Source: Sympetrum striolatum
Taxonomy: Eukaryota; Arthropoda; Insecta; Odonata; Libellulidae
Reading direction: 5' to 3'
DNA length: 64,000 bases
NCBI GenBank assembly: GCA_947579665.1
Contig: CANPUZ010000070.1
Span: 287,010-351,009, forward strand
In this document: piece by piece, positions 21,836 to 34,021 of the stretch
Numbering within the stretch: the first letter of the stretch is position 1
Layout of the letters: every line of letters starts with the position of its first letter
Notes under the pieces: generated by a model
Seen by the model: the letters and a program-made list of their open reading frames with translations, nothing else
Told to the model about the DNA's origin: nothing
Databases searched by the model: none
Program-made: the position numbers and the translations under genes

Positions 21836-24520
21836 ATGGGCGAAGTTGTTATTAATTCAATCTGTAGGCTATGCCTGAGAGACTTTTTCTCTCAGTAATA
21901 TTTTCTCCAGCCAGTCTCCTTCAGGTGAACTGATGTACACAGTATTGAACTACGTGTACGATTTAGAGGTTAGTTTGCTGTGATGTCTTTTAGGTATACG
22001 TTGCGGTTGTTTTAAGTATATCTTCCAACTACGACCACTTGGAAATGTTAATGTTTTGATTCCTATTTAATCCAATAGAGAAAATCGAATTTTTGATATG
22101 ACGTGTTTGTTTAATTTGGACGGTTTTTCTCGAGAATGCGATTTTTTCGAGGTAAAGTTTCATCCGAAATCTAGTGCCGGTTGTTTACACGAACGACTTT
22201 TGGGAATTATGTTTGCTTAGTGCTTGAATTCTCGCGGGATGATAGATGTCGCTGAAACGTGTGATTGCCTCGGTAAATTTCTAGTTTCACCATTGCCTTT
22301 ATTGGGTTAATAATTATATTTTATTATTTGTTAGATATGCCCCGACGACGGTCTGCCACCTCTAATATGCGCACCTTGCTCTTGGAAAATGCTCGAATTC
22401 AACAGCTACAAGATGAATGTTCATTTTGCAAAGGAAGAGATTGTAAAATTGTTGAACGAGATAAGGCCTGTGAGTACTCTCTCAATTGATGTCGAAGTAA
22501 ACTGGTGTGAATTTCATTTAAATATATATTCCAGTACATTAAATGTACATCCGAAAAATTGTCTTACCTTTAATTACTTATAGGATTCTGTGGAAGATTC
22601 TGGCAATAGCGAGAATGGTGACACGCCATTTGAGTCTGATTCTAATCCTCCGGTGAGTTTATGGAAATGTATATTATTAAGTTATTGTTTTGAAGTTATG
22701 ATCACTGTTGAAAATGGATAAATACGACATTAGCCGTTTTCCTAAATGCTGTGTTTATGGCCCATTTGGCATCGAGTTAAATTACTAATGGAAGTAGTAC
22801 AGAAGCTTTAGTTGTTGTTTACTATTTTGCAATATTTTCATATTTATAAAATATCATATATTACTTTTAAAGGATACAAGCAGTTTCTTGAAAGTAGTAT
22901 TGTTTGCTTTCCTTTTTCGTGTACTTACAAAATTTGATAAACATACGGATATAATGTACTACCATTGGTATTTAAATGTTTAATGAGTTTGACAGTTATG
23001 GTTATTAATGTTTGATTGGGAAATATATGTGTGAATTTTTCCAGGTTAATATGAAAGAGGAGTTAGATATAGAAGAATGGCAGATGACAGAGGATTTGAA
23101 AAGATTAATGGATACTTAAGTGAGTTTCATAATTAGTAGCTTTTTGGTTTCAATTGAGATTTTTTGATTTCCTGAGTATGATACATTGACATTACTGTTC
23201 TTTTCTTTAGGGAGATGGCTCTGAATCATTTTTGCAAGCAGACGGAAACATCATGAATATTCAACAAGAGTCAGCTTCATCAGAAGTGGTGAGCATTGAA
23301 TTTATTCATTAATCATAAGTATTATGCTTACTTTGAATGGAAATTAAAATCAGAATAATGCTCGGAGAATGTTGTTAGAGATTGTACTTTTGCGTTGTAC
23401 ATTGTGTGCTAACCTTTTCTTCTATTATTCTGAATTGATGAAAGCAACTTTTTACCAAATTTAGATATCGCAAAGTATCAACTTAGATCTGAAGCAAGAG
23501 GAGCTAATTATTTACCAAGAGGAAGCAATTCAGGTAATTATAAATCTCGGTCTGGTAATAATGTTCTAATATATATCTACTCTTGAATGTCCATTTCTCA
23601 GACTTTGCTGTATATTTCTTTGGGTTGCAAATAGGGTTTGTGTAGTCAAGTAATTGCAACTGGGAAACCTCGTGACTTATAACTATATCACTGTTGATGT
23701 CATGGAAAGGAATCTTAAAAAATGTTAATAATTACTGTATATTATGAAAAATATCTTTCACATTTTAATTTCAGTAGAAATATTTAAAATACAACTTGAG
23801 GAATTGAACAAAGAGGTATAGAAGGAGCATCTGCTTAGCAATCGACAAGAAAAAATAATCAGTTCTGAGTATTGACTTGTACTTTTGTCTACGATTCATT
23901 GTATATGGATGTCAAATATGTGTTGAGAGTTTATCAATTTATTCATTTCTCTTCTTCAGTCCTTCTTTTTTGAATTCCGAATACTGGGACCAGTTTGTTT
24001 TTTTAAATAAACTACTTTAACTTGTTAGATATTAATACTGATTACTATTTTTTCATTTCAGACCCCTGCGGCTTCGGATTTAACGATTATTTTGAGTTTG
24101 GAGGCTTCAGAAGAAGCTGTTGGGAGTCTGTTTGAGGGAGAGAGCATTTGCTCTACTCAAAGTATCTCCGTTGAGACCAGAGACACCAAAAAGGGGATAC
24201 ATGAGGAAGATCTAAGAGATGATATTGAACCAGAAGAGGAATCACTATCTTCTGAGATGTCAAAGAGCATTCTGAATGTTTGAAAATCAGGACGGACTCA
24301 CTTAAAAGCCACTCTTTCTAAGATAGGGTTGATATGTGATACATGTAAAAAAAAGTTTTAAAAGAAAGCAGAATTTGGGCAATCATGTAAGGGTCCATTA
24401 TGATGAAAGACCATTTAGCTGTAGTAAATGTGATAAAACATTTAAGCAGGATATTGTGAGGCATCAACACGAACATCCCTTTTGTGTAGTCATATGCTTC
24501 TTTGCTCAACACTTCTAATA
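21836..24520 (+). pseudogene. ZAD-type C2H2 zinc-finger gene, multi-exon, decayed
   Basis: Exon 1 (21836-21968) starts MGEVVINSICRLCLRDF, the first Cys pair of a ZAD domain. After a one-base shift in a T-run (21884-21888) it continues SNIFSS to MYTVLNYVYDLE and a GTTAGT donor. Exon 2 (22335-22469) supplies the second Cys pair: ICPDDGLPPLICAPCSWKML, then a helix to LLNEIRP. In-phase exons follow at 22584-22652, 23045-23119, 23211-23288 and 23465-23533, with a possible one near 23777-23818. These encode acidic linker and have proper splice sites. Exon 4 ends in TAA just before its donor. The last exon (24062-) reads to a TGA at 24281-24283, then broken C2H2 fingers: ICDTCKKKF and PFSCSKCDKTFKQDIVRHQH. 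Introns are kept, so it is not a processed copy. Confidence 0.75.
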
Positions 24521-24539
24521 AATATGGAAGAAAAAAATT

Positions 24540-25580
24540 TAATTTTGTATGATCGTTTGCTGAATATTCCTAAATCCTATACCTTTGAATTGATTTGTTT
24601 TTAAATTAAATCAATATTTTATCAAAAAACTGAATGTAACAAATTTGGCAATACACATTTCTGTATAATATGCTTCCTTAAAAGAGGTAATATAAAGAGA
24701 AAATATTACCGATTCCAAGAAATACAATTTTTTTAATTAATTACCCTTTGAGAGAATTTTCTAAGCTTCACAAAACTTTGACTTTTTCTAGGTGTTCTCA
24801 ATTAGACTACATATTTAGTTTTTATTTTAGAGTTGAGATAAATGATTTAATTTATAGAAAGACATTAATTTTATCTACTTACTAAAATTGTTGGAGAACA
24901 TTGTCAATTTCTGAAAGCGTGTTTCTGTCGATTAACTACATAATTCATTTACAATTTGAACAAATGTTCTGCCGGGAATGTGTAGTTAAATTGCTTTCAT
25001 CTACTTCTACAATTTCTACTTAATTTGACTATGTATAGCCATCTTAAAATATAACAGCAACACATTGCTTGTCCTTATGTGAGATGTGCAATAAAAATAT
25101 CTTTCCTTTTGAACAAGATATTCTCTTTTATAATGGGTCTAGTTATGATATGCCTCGTTTCATAAGGAGAAGGACAAAGACTCTCCCTTACAACATTCTG
25201 CTTCTTCACATAGCTGTTATATTATTGGAGATTATATTCCACTTTGTCAAGCCTCAAACTCTGTCCTAACTGACAATTTGTCAGGGTATATTTTAACTTA
25301 TTATCTCCCTCTTTTTTATGAGGTAAACTCACTTCAGAGTCAGGTTGAATTTTATGGATGTTGTTAATCAGCTATGTCTATGCCAAGATTCCAACTAAAG
25401 GCAGCTTCCCTTTAGACTGGAACCCTCCCCGCAACGTAAGCTAAACATTGTTCTTTAATGTGCTGCAAATGTTCTGAGCTGATCATCTGAAACTTCTGAG
25501 CTCCTTGATCATCCCTGTTAGGGCCACCTCATCCAGACAAATCATATTACCAGACCCAACTAATATATGTAATATTTATC
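24540..25580. other. No recognised feature
   Basis: AT-rich sequence after the zinc-finger locus with no coding domain or transposon end that I can identify. Confidence 0.35.
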
Positions 25581-25582
25581 TA

Positions 25583-26630
25583 CTAGCTGAAGCGCCCGTT
25601 GATTCTCAACAGGGAATATAGAAGTAGATTAAATTCAAGTTGCCGGTCGTGCAATACGTAAATTACCTTTAGAATACAGTCTAAAATCCCAAGCTATTCT
25701 TACTGTACAGGAAAATTCATGAGCTCGGCTCAACAATTGATCGTCAGAAGGATTGGCTGTTAACAACCTCAACAATTTTGGATAATTCACGCGTATTTTA
25801 TCAAAATTCTCCAAATTTCCATTCGGAAACAATATTCCACGATCAAAATTAGAATATTCATAGAATATTAAAATGAAGATTAGATTTATTCTTTATGGAA
25901 ACCCATCTGAGCAATCTTGGTCCGAGCCCAACAAAATTATCGAATGAAATTGAGACAGTACGCCTTTTCTGGTCCCAGGAAACATGTACGCAAAGTTTGA
26001 CGCGAATCTGGCAAACGGTTTGTACTAAAATTGAAGACACACAATCTCCGGACTGTAATTACGTACCTGCTATTACTGGTTACCTTCTTACAGAAAATTT
26101 CTCGTTATCCCTGTAATATATCGTCCTCCTTTAATCATCAGCTTTATGAGCCTAAAGTCCTCGAGTATTTTCATGGGATAAAACATGAGCTCGGATTCAA
26201 CAATGGAATCGGTCGTCAAGGGGGATGAGTTGTTTATAGCCTCGAATTTTCACAAAATATTTGTATATTTTACCGATATTCTCGCAAATTCTAATCGAAA
26301 GTAAAATTCCATGACCAAAATAAGAATCTTTATTCAATTTGCTTTCTTTCGGCGTTTGTCTCGACTCTGTACGACTATTCCTTCTAATTTAATTCTTCAA
26401 AAGAAATAAAGCCTGCAACCGATGAAAGTGAAGCTTACGTGTATACCTTATGAAAATCTATCTGAGCGATCTTGGTTCGAACCGAGAGAAATTCTTGAAT
26501 AAAAATGCGACAGTACTTCATTCCTGATGTCAGAGGACACGTATGCAAAGTTTGAGACAAATCGGGCAAACGGTGTGGACTCCAATCCAAGACAAACAAA
26601 CCCACAGAATTTCTGCTTTATATATATAGA
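25583..26630 (-). mobile_element. Non-autonomous Helitron, both ends present
   Basis: On the minus strand the element starts TC (26630-26629) after a host A and ends CTAG (25586-25583) before a host T, the canonical Helitron insertion rule. The 5' end is TCTATATATATAAAGCAG. The 3' end has a stem-loop (CCCTGTTGAGAATCAACGGG, with one bulge) 9 bases before CTAG. The 1048-bp body has no helicase or Rep domain. It holds an internal duplication: about 25890-26050 and 26450-26610 share GGAAACC-CATCTGAGC-like and GCAAAGTTTGA-CG-type blocks. Related fragments lie at 51559, 55980-56120 and 57800-58170. Confidence 0.8.
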
Positions 26631-26639
26631 TTGGCAACA

Positions 26640-28290
26640 GTATCTCGTGCAGTGAAGTATGACTCAATATATTCGTCAATGGCTTAGCATATTTCAAAGT
26701 CAAAATTTTGGTTTGGCTTTGTCCAATGTAGTTCTCATTGAAATTGTCAAAAAAATTTCATTTAGGAAAAGATGATAGGGTTCAGCAGGTGGTGACAAAC
26801 AGCAGACAAACCAATTCTAACTTTATTTGGCAACAAGGATTTTAATAGCAGTTCTTAAATAATTTCTGGTTGCTGATTCAAAAAATGAGCTAACATAAAT
26901 CTCACTATGCAAGATTAGAATCCACTTTTTAATCCACAATCAGTTATCCTCTCCAGCATTCAAAGACGTTAGAATATTCATGGTATGCGTCAAAACTGGT
27001 AGATAACAGAAGTGTTTTTCGGAATTTACGAGAGGTTTGTTTTCCTAAAGATGTCCAAAAACATAAGTGCAAGTGCTCAAAAATTAGCTTTATAAGATGT
27101 TCATGGTGCTTCTCCTTTCTGTGCTTCTCTTGTTTTTTGATTTTTATCATCCTAATACATGTTCAGAAAAAATCTAATGAATAAAATGCTCGAATTAATA
27201 TTTTTTATTTACTTTGCGGTCAATTACTGCTATATTTACAACGGTATGATAAACCAAGTTATTTACCATTAGAATTCATTATCTCAGTTTTTTCAAAATG
27301 AACATTCGGGTAAATTTCTTTTAGATCATAGGAATTGATTTAGAATATATCAAATCAGTGATTCATTGTATCAATCAAAAGGTCGTGCATGAAATAAGCT
27401 TTAATGAAAAACCATAGCAATAAGATATTTCATTCTATTAGAATTAATTCATGACAGACCATATCCAGGGTCAGTTAAACATAATTTTACGAATGTGTCG
27501 ACGAATCCCTGCCCAACTAAATACATAAAAGGGATCAATTATAGTAATTTCCATAATAACAAAAAAATTCATTTCTTTAATCAGCAGTAAGCATATAAAA
27601 CAGCCAGGTATCAAGAATCAGTGCACCCTGTATATGATTGTTGAAGTTATGAAGGTGAAAAGCTACTGAACCTTTTGTTTATATTCATAAATGGAACAGT
27701 ACTTACTTAATTCGATCATTTTCAAAGAAATATAAGTATACTTGTAAATTAGTCCATAAAACCATATTCTCGATGAAAAAAATTGGTGGCAGTACCACAT
27801 ATGAGATCACAAGCAGATTATCTTAGGAACATATTTAGTAATTCTCGTAAAAAGGTTAAAAGGAGGAAATAATCAATTGTAGTGATTGCTATTATTTCAA
27901 AAATTAAGTTATAGAAAATGAAGGTTAGAAAAGTAAGAAAAAACACATCCAACAACGAATTCAATAGCAGGTCCATGCGATTCACAGCCGACATCGGGAG
28001 CATCTACTGTTATGCAGGGAAGCATACCTACCTAGGATAATCAACAAAAAACGATATTTTTATTGTCAATTTTCTCAGAAACCAAGGCCTATGTGGACGA
28101 AACCTCTCACACTTTTTACTTTCGCTATGTCTACTTCAATATGAAATAGGTCTCATCAAAATCCAGAACTTCATTCTGGCGACCTCTCCTTGTAAGTTCT
28201 AGATGCAGACATAGCCCTCTCTACGTGATGAAATGACATGTGTCATTGAAGAATCTTCCTCATGCCCTTTTCTTGATAAAAGCAAAAAAT
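26640..28290. other. No recognised feature
   Basis: AT-rich non-coding sequence. I looked here for the downstream exons (SNARE helix, membrane anchor) of the syntaxin-like exon at 28300-28430 and found none. Confidence 0.35.
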
Positions 28291-28299
28291 ATATTTTTT

Positions 28300-28430
28300 T
28301 TAATCCTCTAACTGCCTTATAGCCTCTTCCTGAATTTCCAGAGCTTGGATATCCAATTCCTCTTGCAACTGGGCTTGCTGTTGTTCCCTCTGGTTAGTGA
28401 GTTCAATCAACTGCTCTCCTCTTTTGGAGG
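28300..28430 (-). CDS. Syntaxin-7/12-like exon (region before the SNARE helix)
   Basis: A good acceptor (polypyrimidine, then TTTAACAG) precedes 28430. The 131-bp exon then encodes SKRGEQLIELTNQREQQQAQ, LQEELDIQALEIQEEAIRQL, E, D and a stop. In endosomal Qa-SNAREs (syntaxin 7/12, insect Syx7/Avalanche) a stretch ending EE-x-AIRQLE leads straight into the SNARE helix (D-I-x-DVN-x-IF). Here a stop follows two codons after that point and no GT donor is seen, so this could be a terminal exon of another coiled-coil protein, an alternative end, or a decayed exon. Assignment rests on one short coiled-coil segment. Confidence 0.4.
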
Positions 28431-28439
28431 CTGTTAAAG

Positions 28440-29490
28440 AAAAGAACGTTAATTAAATGTCACAGATTAATGAATCATAAAAACACCAAAGAAAGTTATG
28501 ACTAAAGAAGAAATATTATAAGATGTGCATGCATTTCATAGGAGGTAGCAATTTTTTTATCCTATTTATTTTAGGTTCCACAACTGAAAATAAAAGAGAG
28601 TTAGGTTGCTCTAGGACTTGATGTATGATTAAGAATTAAGCTGGCACACCACATACAAGATCAATAGTTACTGTGACGATTAAGTTAATCTTGGACTTGT
28701 GATAAAAACCAATTATTTCAACTTAGATGGATTCACAAAGTGAACTCTCTCAAGCATCACTTTGTGGAATTTGATGTTCAATCAACAATTTCAATCACAA
28801 CATTAGAAAGGAGGGAAAAAAACACAATATTCTGTTAAAACTTAACCATGAAATGGCACAATTCCACAGAATAGTACAGATTTTGGGATAAGAAGAGAAT
28901 TCACATCTTTGGTTAATTTACTCACTTTAAGCATATAAGAAGTCCATATTTTGAAGTATGAACTTACTTTAAAAAATAAAATTACTTTCTTTCATCATGT
29001 CATTTAGTTTAGGCCAATAGAATGAAGCTGAATAAGCTTTACCCTATTCAAAATGCATGCAGCTTAAAAAAATATTATCCTAGATAATTAGCTATGTTAT
29101 TCAACCTTAATTTCTGTAATCAACATCTTAAAGTTGATATAATGCATATGTTTACGAATAATTTCCAGATTAATGTTCACCCCCAATACAGATATGCTTT
29201 GGGTTTGTGGAAATCACCTACATACAATTTGCATTAGTATTTTTGCCTGTAACTCAATAACCAAATATAGCCCAACTTTCAAGCATAAAAGGTTAATAGC
29301 TATTTCATGCTTAGAGAACAGACTACATTTTAAGTAGCTCATAGTTTATATCTCAACTCCACATGAGTCAAAGGATTCCCATTGAAAATTCCATTTAGAA
29401 CTTGAATTCATTAATTGATTAAGGAAAAAATTAAACAGAAATAATAGGTGAAATTAGTTTATATAAATGCCATACAAAGGCAAAATTGAA
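28440..29490. other. No recognised feature
   Basis: AT-rich sequence, probably intronic to the syntaxin-like exon if that gene extends to the right. No other exon was found. Confidence 0.3.
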
Positions 29491-29493
29491 AAA

Positions 29494-30348
29494 TCTGATG
29501 TGGCCAGCACATGACTTTCTCCATATATAAGATGTAAATATTTATATACGACAGTAATTTCGAACTCTATATTCCATCTAAACTTGGAAGAGGAGTGTTT
29601 AATTTATATCATATTATCTTTTACGTCACAAACACTATAAATAATGTTTTTCGGGACATGTTCGATGAAAAACGATGAAATGGCCTTTCGCCCCAGTTCC
29701 CAGAGCGCCCACAACGTACATAATCAGCAACTTCCGGTTTATCAGTATTTCACAAATAACTCCTACACAATCAGTGATACAAAAATATGATTCATACAAA
29801 ATTTATAGTAAATTATATTTTATAAAACTTTTATAATCAATAGTTTATACCTAAATATAATATTTATGGAGATATTTTGAAAACTGGAAATGAGCTTTGA
29901 TGAATGAAGCTCGACTTCCGGTTAAACGATTTACCCCAAAAACTAATCAACTCTAACGACACAAACCAAAGTACTATATATGAAATTTGGTGTTGATCCA
30001 ACTAATAGTTTTCATGTTAGAGCGCCCACAAAGTACATAATCAGCTACTTCCGGTTTATCAGTATTTCACGAATTACTCCTAATCAACCGGTGATACAAA
30101 AATATGTTAAATGCAAAAGTTATAGTAAACTTCATTATCTAAAACTTTTATCATGTATACAATATACCTATATATCATATTTATGGAGATTTTTTGAAAA
30201 CCGGAAATGAGCTTTGATGAATGAAGCTCGACTTCCGGTTGATCGATTTACTCCAAAAACTAATCAAGTCTGACAGCACACACCACAGTACTAAATATGA
30301 ATTTTGGTATTGATACGACTAATATTTTCCACGTTAGAGCGCCCACTG

Positions 30349-30383
<35 letters not shown>

Positions 30384-30511
30384 TCATTCCGAAAATGGTC
30401 AAAACGTGTTCTAGGGACCCCAAAACATGTATTTCCGTTGAAATCTCGAAGTCGATTTTTTTCATGAAAACAATACTTTCTCTATACTTCGTATATGGAG
30501 AAAGTAAAAAT
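29494..30511 (+). mobile_element. Helentron-like satellite-bearing element, copy 1
   Basis: The element starts A|TCTGATGTGGCCAGCACATG. An inverted short repeat ACTTTCTCCATATA lies near the start (29514-29527) and recurs inverted at the end. The middle holds two tandem units of 317 bp, beginning GAGCGCCCACAA at about 29702 and 30019 and containing paired CCGGAAGT-type blocks. A CA microsatellite (30353-30380) follows, then a conserved tail ending in the hairpin 30475-30505 (ACTTTCTC-TATAC-loop-GTATA-GAGAAAGT). Subterminal inverted repeats, internal tandem repeats, a microsatellite and a 3' hairpin are the layout of Helentron/DINE-type non-autonomous elements. No coding capacity. Confidence 0.6.
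30353..30380 (+). repeat. CA microsatellite
   Basis: Run of CA dinucleotides in the 3' part of the Helentron-like copy. Confidence 0.9.
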
Positions 30512-30724
30512 GTTTTCATTCTATAACTTATAGTAGATCATAACATTACTTAGATCAAAATCACTAAAACTTAGAAGAAAACAAAAAGGTATCTACAATA
30601 ATAAGTTTCATTTTTTTGGCAATATTTGAAATGTTTATTTTCTTTTAATTTCCATTCGTTAAGGGTTGCAAAACAACCATCATAGCAATTATATAAGATA
30701 ATTAATAAGTTAATAATTGCTTCT

Positions 30725-31065
30725 AATTGCCGATTGCCAAGAGACCATGCGTTGGCACCAGCCAATCACAAAAGTAGAGACGAAGGATTCAGCCTACACA
30801 AAATGTGGCAGCCGATCATCGGACAGATTGCCGAGAGACGACGCGTTGGTGCCAGACAGTCACAGAAGTGGAAAGGGGAGCTGAGTCCCCCCTATATAAG
30901 CGGACCAACTTCGAGCACTTGCACTTCGTTCCTGAAGATGGCCACGGAGGATGGGGCCGAAACTTCGCTTTTATCCGAAGCCTGCACCCGGCTGGAGACC
31001 CGAGAACTATTCCTTCAGCAACTACGCCGGGAAAAACAGAGATCTTTTCTCAATTGCTTCTAAAT
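30725..31065 (+). mobile_element. GC-rich terminal-repeat-like unit with TATA box and hammerhead-like core
   Basis: This GC-rich island begins with a tandem pair of about 95 bp (GATTGCC-AAGAGAC at 30731 and GATTGCCGAGAGACG at 30827, both with GCGTTGG and CAGAAGTG-like ends). A clean TATA box (CCCCTATATAAG near 30888-30899) and the hammerhead-like core at 30932-30964 follow, then ACCCGGCTGGAGACCCGAGA. This resembles the non-coding terminal repeats of Penelope-like elements or retrozymes. It is not obviously coding, although both frames stay open for about 100 codons. Confidence 0.45.
30932..30964 (+). ncRNA. Hammerhead-ribozyme-like core (CUGAAGA...GAAA)
   Basis: CTGAAGA matches the conserved CUGANGA box. 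GGCC (30940-30943) can pair with GGCC (30955-30958) as stem II, and GAAA follows at once. The cleavage-site triplet and stem III are not clear, so activity is unproven. Confidence 0.35.
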
Positions 31066-31639
31066 TGATCATTTTTATGACTATACATATGTCTTCATCA
31101 TAAAACACAAAAAATAGTTCCAAATTATGGACACTTTCTTACCCTTGATCCCTAGACTATAAGCACACTTTTAATGATTAACAGACAAAATTTGATTGAA
31201 TGTATAGGATTCAGCTTAGTTGGATATTTTATAAGAACTAAGATAAAAAATGGATTACTGCTAAGTATACCATTCAGACAAATATTAGCAGCTGTCTGCT
31301 AAGAACTAAGTAAAGAGGAGAAACATTAGTACCCCTTCACTGAATATAAACATATTTCTTTATTTCCTGCTTCTATTATCCTGATGGAAATCAACATACA
31401 GCTTTGTCAATGCTAAATAAAAAGCAGTACTTATAATTTTTCAGGCCTGATATGATTTAGAAATTTACAATTACAACTGTCAATTTTCATTAACTGAAAG
31501 GAAGCTTGAATTCAAAGTAAATACATATTATACCAATTATATTTGAATGTCAATATACCAAAATCAGGTTCTACAATATTTTTTGTGGAAAACAGACAAA
31601 TTTTCTTTCCTCACTTTCTCACTGTGAACATTGGGTTAA

Positions 31640-31690
31640 CCCAGGTGAACTGGGGGGTGGTCCTGGGGGTCCAGACCCCCCGCTGGATCT
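31640..31690 (+). repeat. Small G/C hairpin
   Basis: GGGGGTCCAGACCCCC forms a near-perfect inverted repeat in otherwise AT-rich DNA (about 31663-31681). It may be the end of a small transposon; no partner end was found. Confidence 0.4.
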
Positions 31691-31849
31691 GTCCCTGCTT
31701 CTGCTTCAACTTCAAGGATCACACATTCCAAGAACCTGAAATTCCTTGGACTATGGATTAAACATCACAACTGGTGCAGCCATGTTGACAACTTTCTCGA
31801 AAAAATTAATTCAACTTTCTATTTATTTTGTGTATTAAGGGACTCAGTG

Positions 31850-32650
31850 AAAATGGAACAATTATTGATGAAATTAATTCATTTTCTTGTCAGGATGTTT
31901 AGATACTTGATTGCAACATAAGCAAATTTTGATAAAAATAATCCAATTTTAAGAAACAATCATGGAATTTGTTTTTCTTACAAGGGAAAATAATGCATTT
32001 TCCTGTCAGGAGATTCAGATTTTTGGTTAAAATTAATCAAATTTTGATCGACATAATCGCTTTTTAACTCAGATCATTGTTTTTTTCACTTAAAAGGGAC
32101 ACTTATTGATGAAAATAATTCATTTTTCTGTTATGAGATTGAGATTATTGAGAAGCAAATTTTGATTAAAAATAATCTATTCTAAGAAAGAATCATAAAA
32201 AATTTTGATTTTAAAAGGGATAACTATTGATGAAAATAATGCATTTTCCTGTCATGGGATACAAATTATTGCTTACAAAATAATCAAATTTTTATCGACA
32301 TTATTGATTTATAACTAAGAACCGTAGGATTTTTTCTTTTAAATGGGACAAATATTGATGAAATGAATTAATTTTCCTATAAGGAGATTAAGATTTTTGC
32401 TTAAAATAAAAGTAAATTTTGATTGACATGATCAATGTTTAAGTAGCAAACTTTCATTTTATGTTTTAAAAGGACATTTATTGATGAAAATTATTCATTT
32501 TCCTGTCAGGAGGTTCATATTTTTGGTTAAAAAAAGTAAATTTTATTGACATTATCAATTTTTAAGTTAGAATTGTAGGATTATTTCTTTTAGATGGGAC
32601 ACTTATTGATTGAAGTAATTGATTTTTCAATCAGGATACTGAGTAACATG
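31850..32650 (+). repeat. Diverged minisatellite, about 125-bp unit, seven copies
   Basis: Units begin with variants of GGGACACTTATTGATGAAAA followed by ATTCATTTTCCTGTCAGGAG, at about 31853, 31980, 32095, 32217, 32344, 32470 and 32596. Spacing is 115-127 bp. A second conserved block (AAATTTTGAT-GACAT-ATCA) lies in each. Copies differ by many substitutions, so the array is old. No ORF. Confidence 0.75.
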
Positions 32651-33847
32651 TGATGCTATCCTGGTACAGATGTTACCAAAGGATGGACTTTAACAGAAAC
32701 TGCTTGCTGGGAAGATTATTTACACATAGATGGGGTATTTTTACATAAGATGTAGTTCTTAATTGGCCTCTTTCAATCTTTTATAGTTTTAATTTTACAG
32801 TTGAATCTGGATGATTTTTATCAACTCTCTGATGAACAATAATAGGACGTGATGATGAAGCATAAAAGAAGTCTTAGAACTGCTCAGGTCACATTTTTCT
32901 GGTTGGATTTGTTATTTTCTTAATCTGTCCTATCGTTTGCCTCATACAGCTTCCAGATTCAACATTCAATATCTTCTTTCACAGGATGAGGTTATACTGA
33001 GTGACCTGAAAACTCAACCTAGACCAATGGAAAATATCCTCTGTTATGCAGTTTTTAAAAACAGTAAATGTTTCCATTTCTACATAATTTGCCAGTGGAG
33101 TCATCATAATCCAAATTGTGGAAGAAATTATTGATGGTACTTCCATGCAGGTAAAGAAATAAGAATGTTTTCTGTGTATATTTTATGTAAGGTTGGATTT
33201 GTGATATATTATTACCACAAGCATCATATCCAGTAAAAGTACACATAATCATTACTTCAAGACTGTTGACATGGAATCAAGATATGAATCATTTTAACTC
33301 TGAGGAAATAGACTGTGTCAGAGTGTTCCTCTTTTCAAGTTCCTCCAGATAAATAATATTTTGCAAATTACTTAACAAAACATTGTTTCAGATGGCAAAC
33401 ATGACATTCACATAAAAAAAATATTTCCATAGTGCTCAGTAATTCTGCATTATAAAGGGTTAGAGCAAGCAGTTATGAAAAATTCCATGCCAAATAGAAA
33501 TAATCGAACTGGAAATACAAGAGAAAATTAGTTAAACCTGATAGCATGGATAAATGCATTAAGTAGACTTGGTTCATGGGAACTCAATTTTTGTCAATTT
33601 AAATTTTTTTTATTTAATAACTAGTTTGTACAAAGATTCATTCCATCTGACTAAAGTCTGTCGATGGAATGTCAATAGAACAAATATTTCAAGCATGATA
33701 TTATACAAAAATACTTTTAGTTAACAGCTCAGAGCTCATCATATGAAAATAAACAATATAAATAGTGATGAAGAGAGAGACAAAAAAGTGAAAAAATAAT
33801 AAAACATGTCAAAACAGTAAATATGCAGACATAATAAAATAAAATAA

Positions 33848-33983
33848 AATTTTTACTTTCTCCATATACGAAGTATAGAGAAAGTATTGTTTTCATGAAA
33901 AAAATCGACTTCGAGATTTCAACGGAAATACATGTTTTGGGGTCCCTAGAACACGTTTTGACCATTTTCGGAATGATGTCTGT

Positions 33984-34021
<38 letters not shown>

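Noticed and set aside
21529..21855. 108-codon ORF upstream of the ZAD gene
   Set aside because: It overlaps the ZAD start in another frame and has no recognisable motif; probably 5' untranslated or promoter sequence.
33729..33965. 78-codon ORF on the minus strand
   Set aside because: It is the same conserved element tail (VKTCSRDPKT) as at 49 kb and near 30.4 kb, not a gene.
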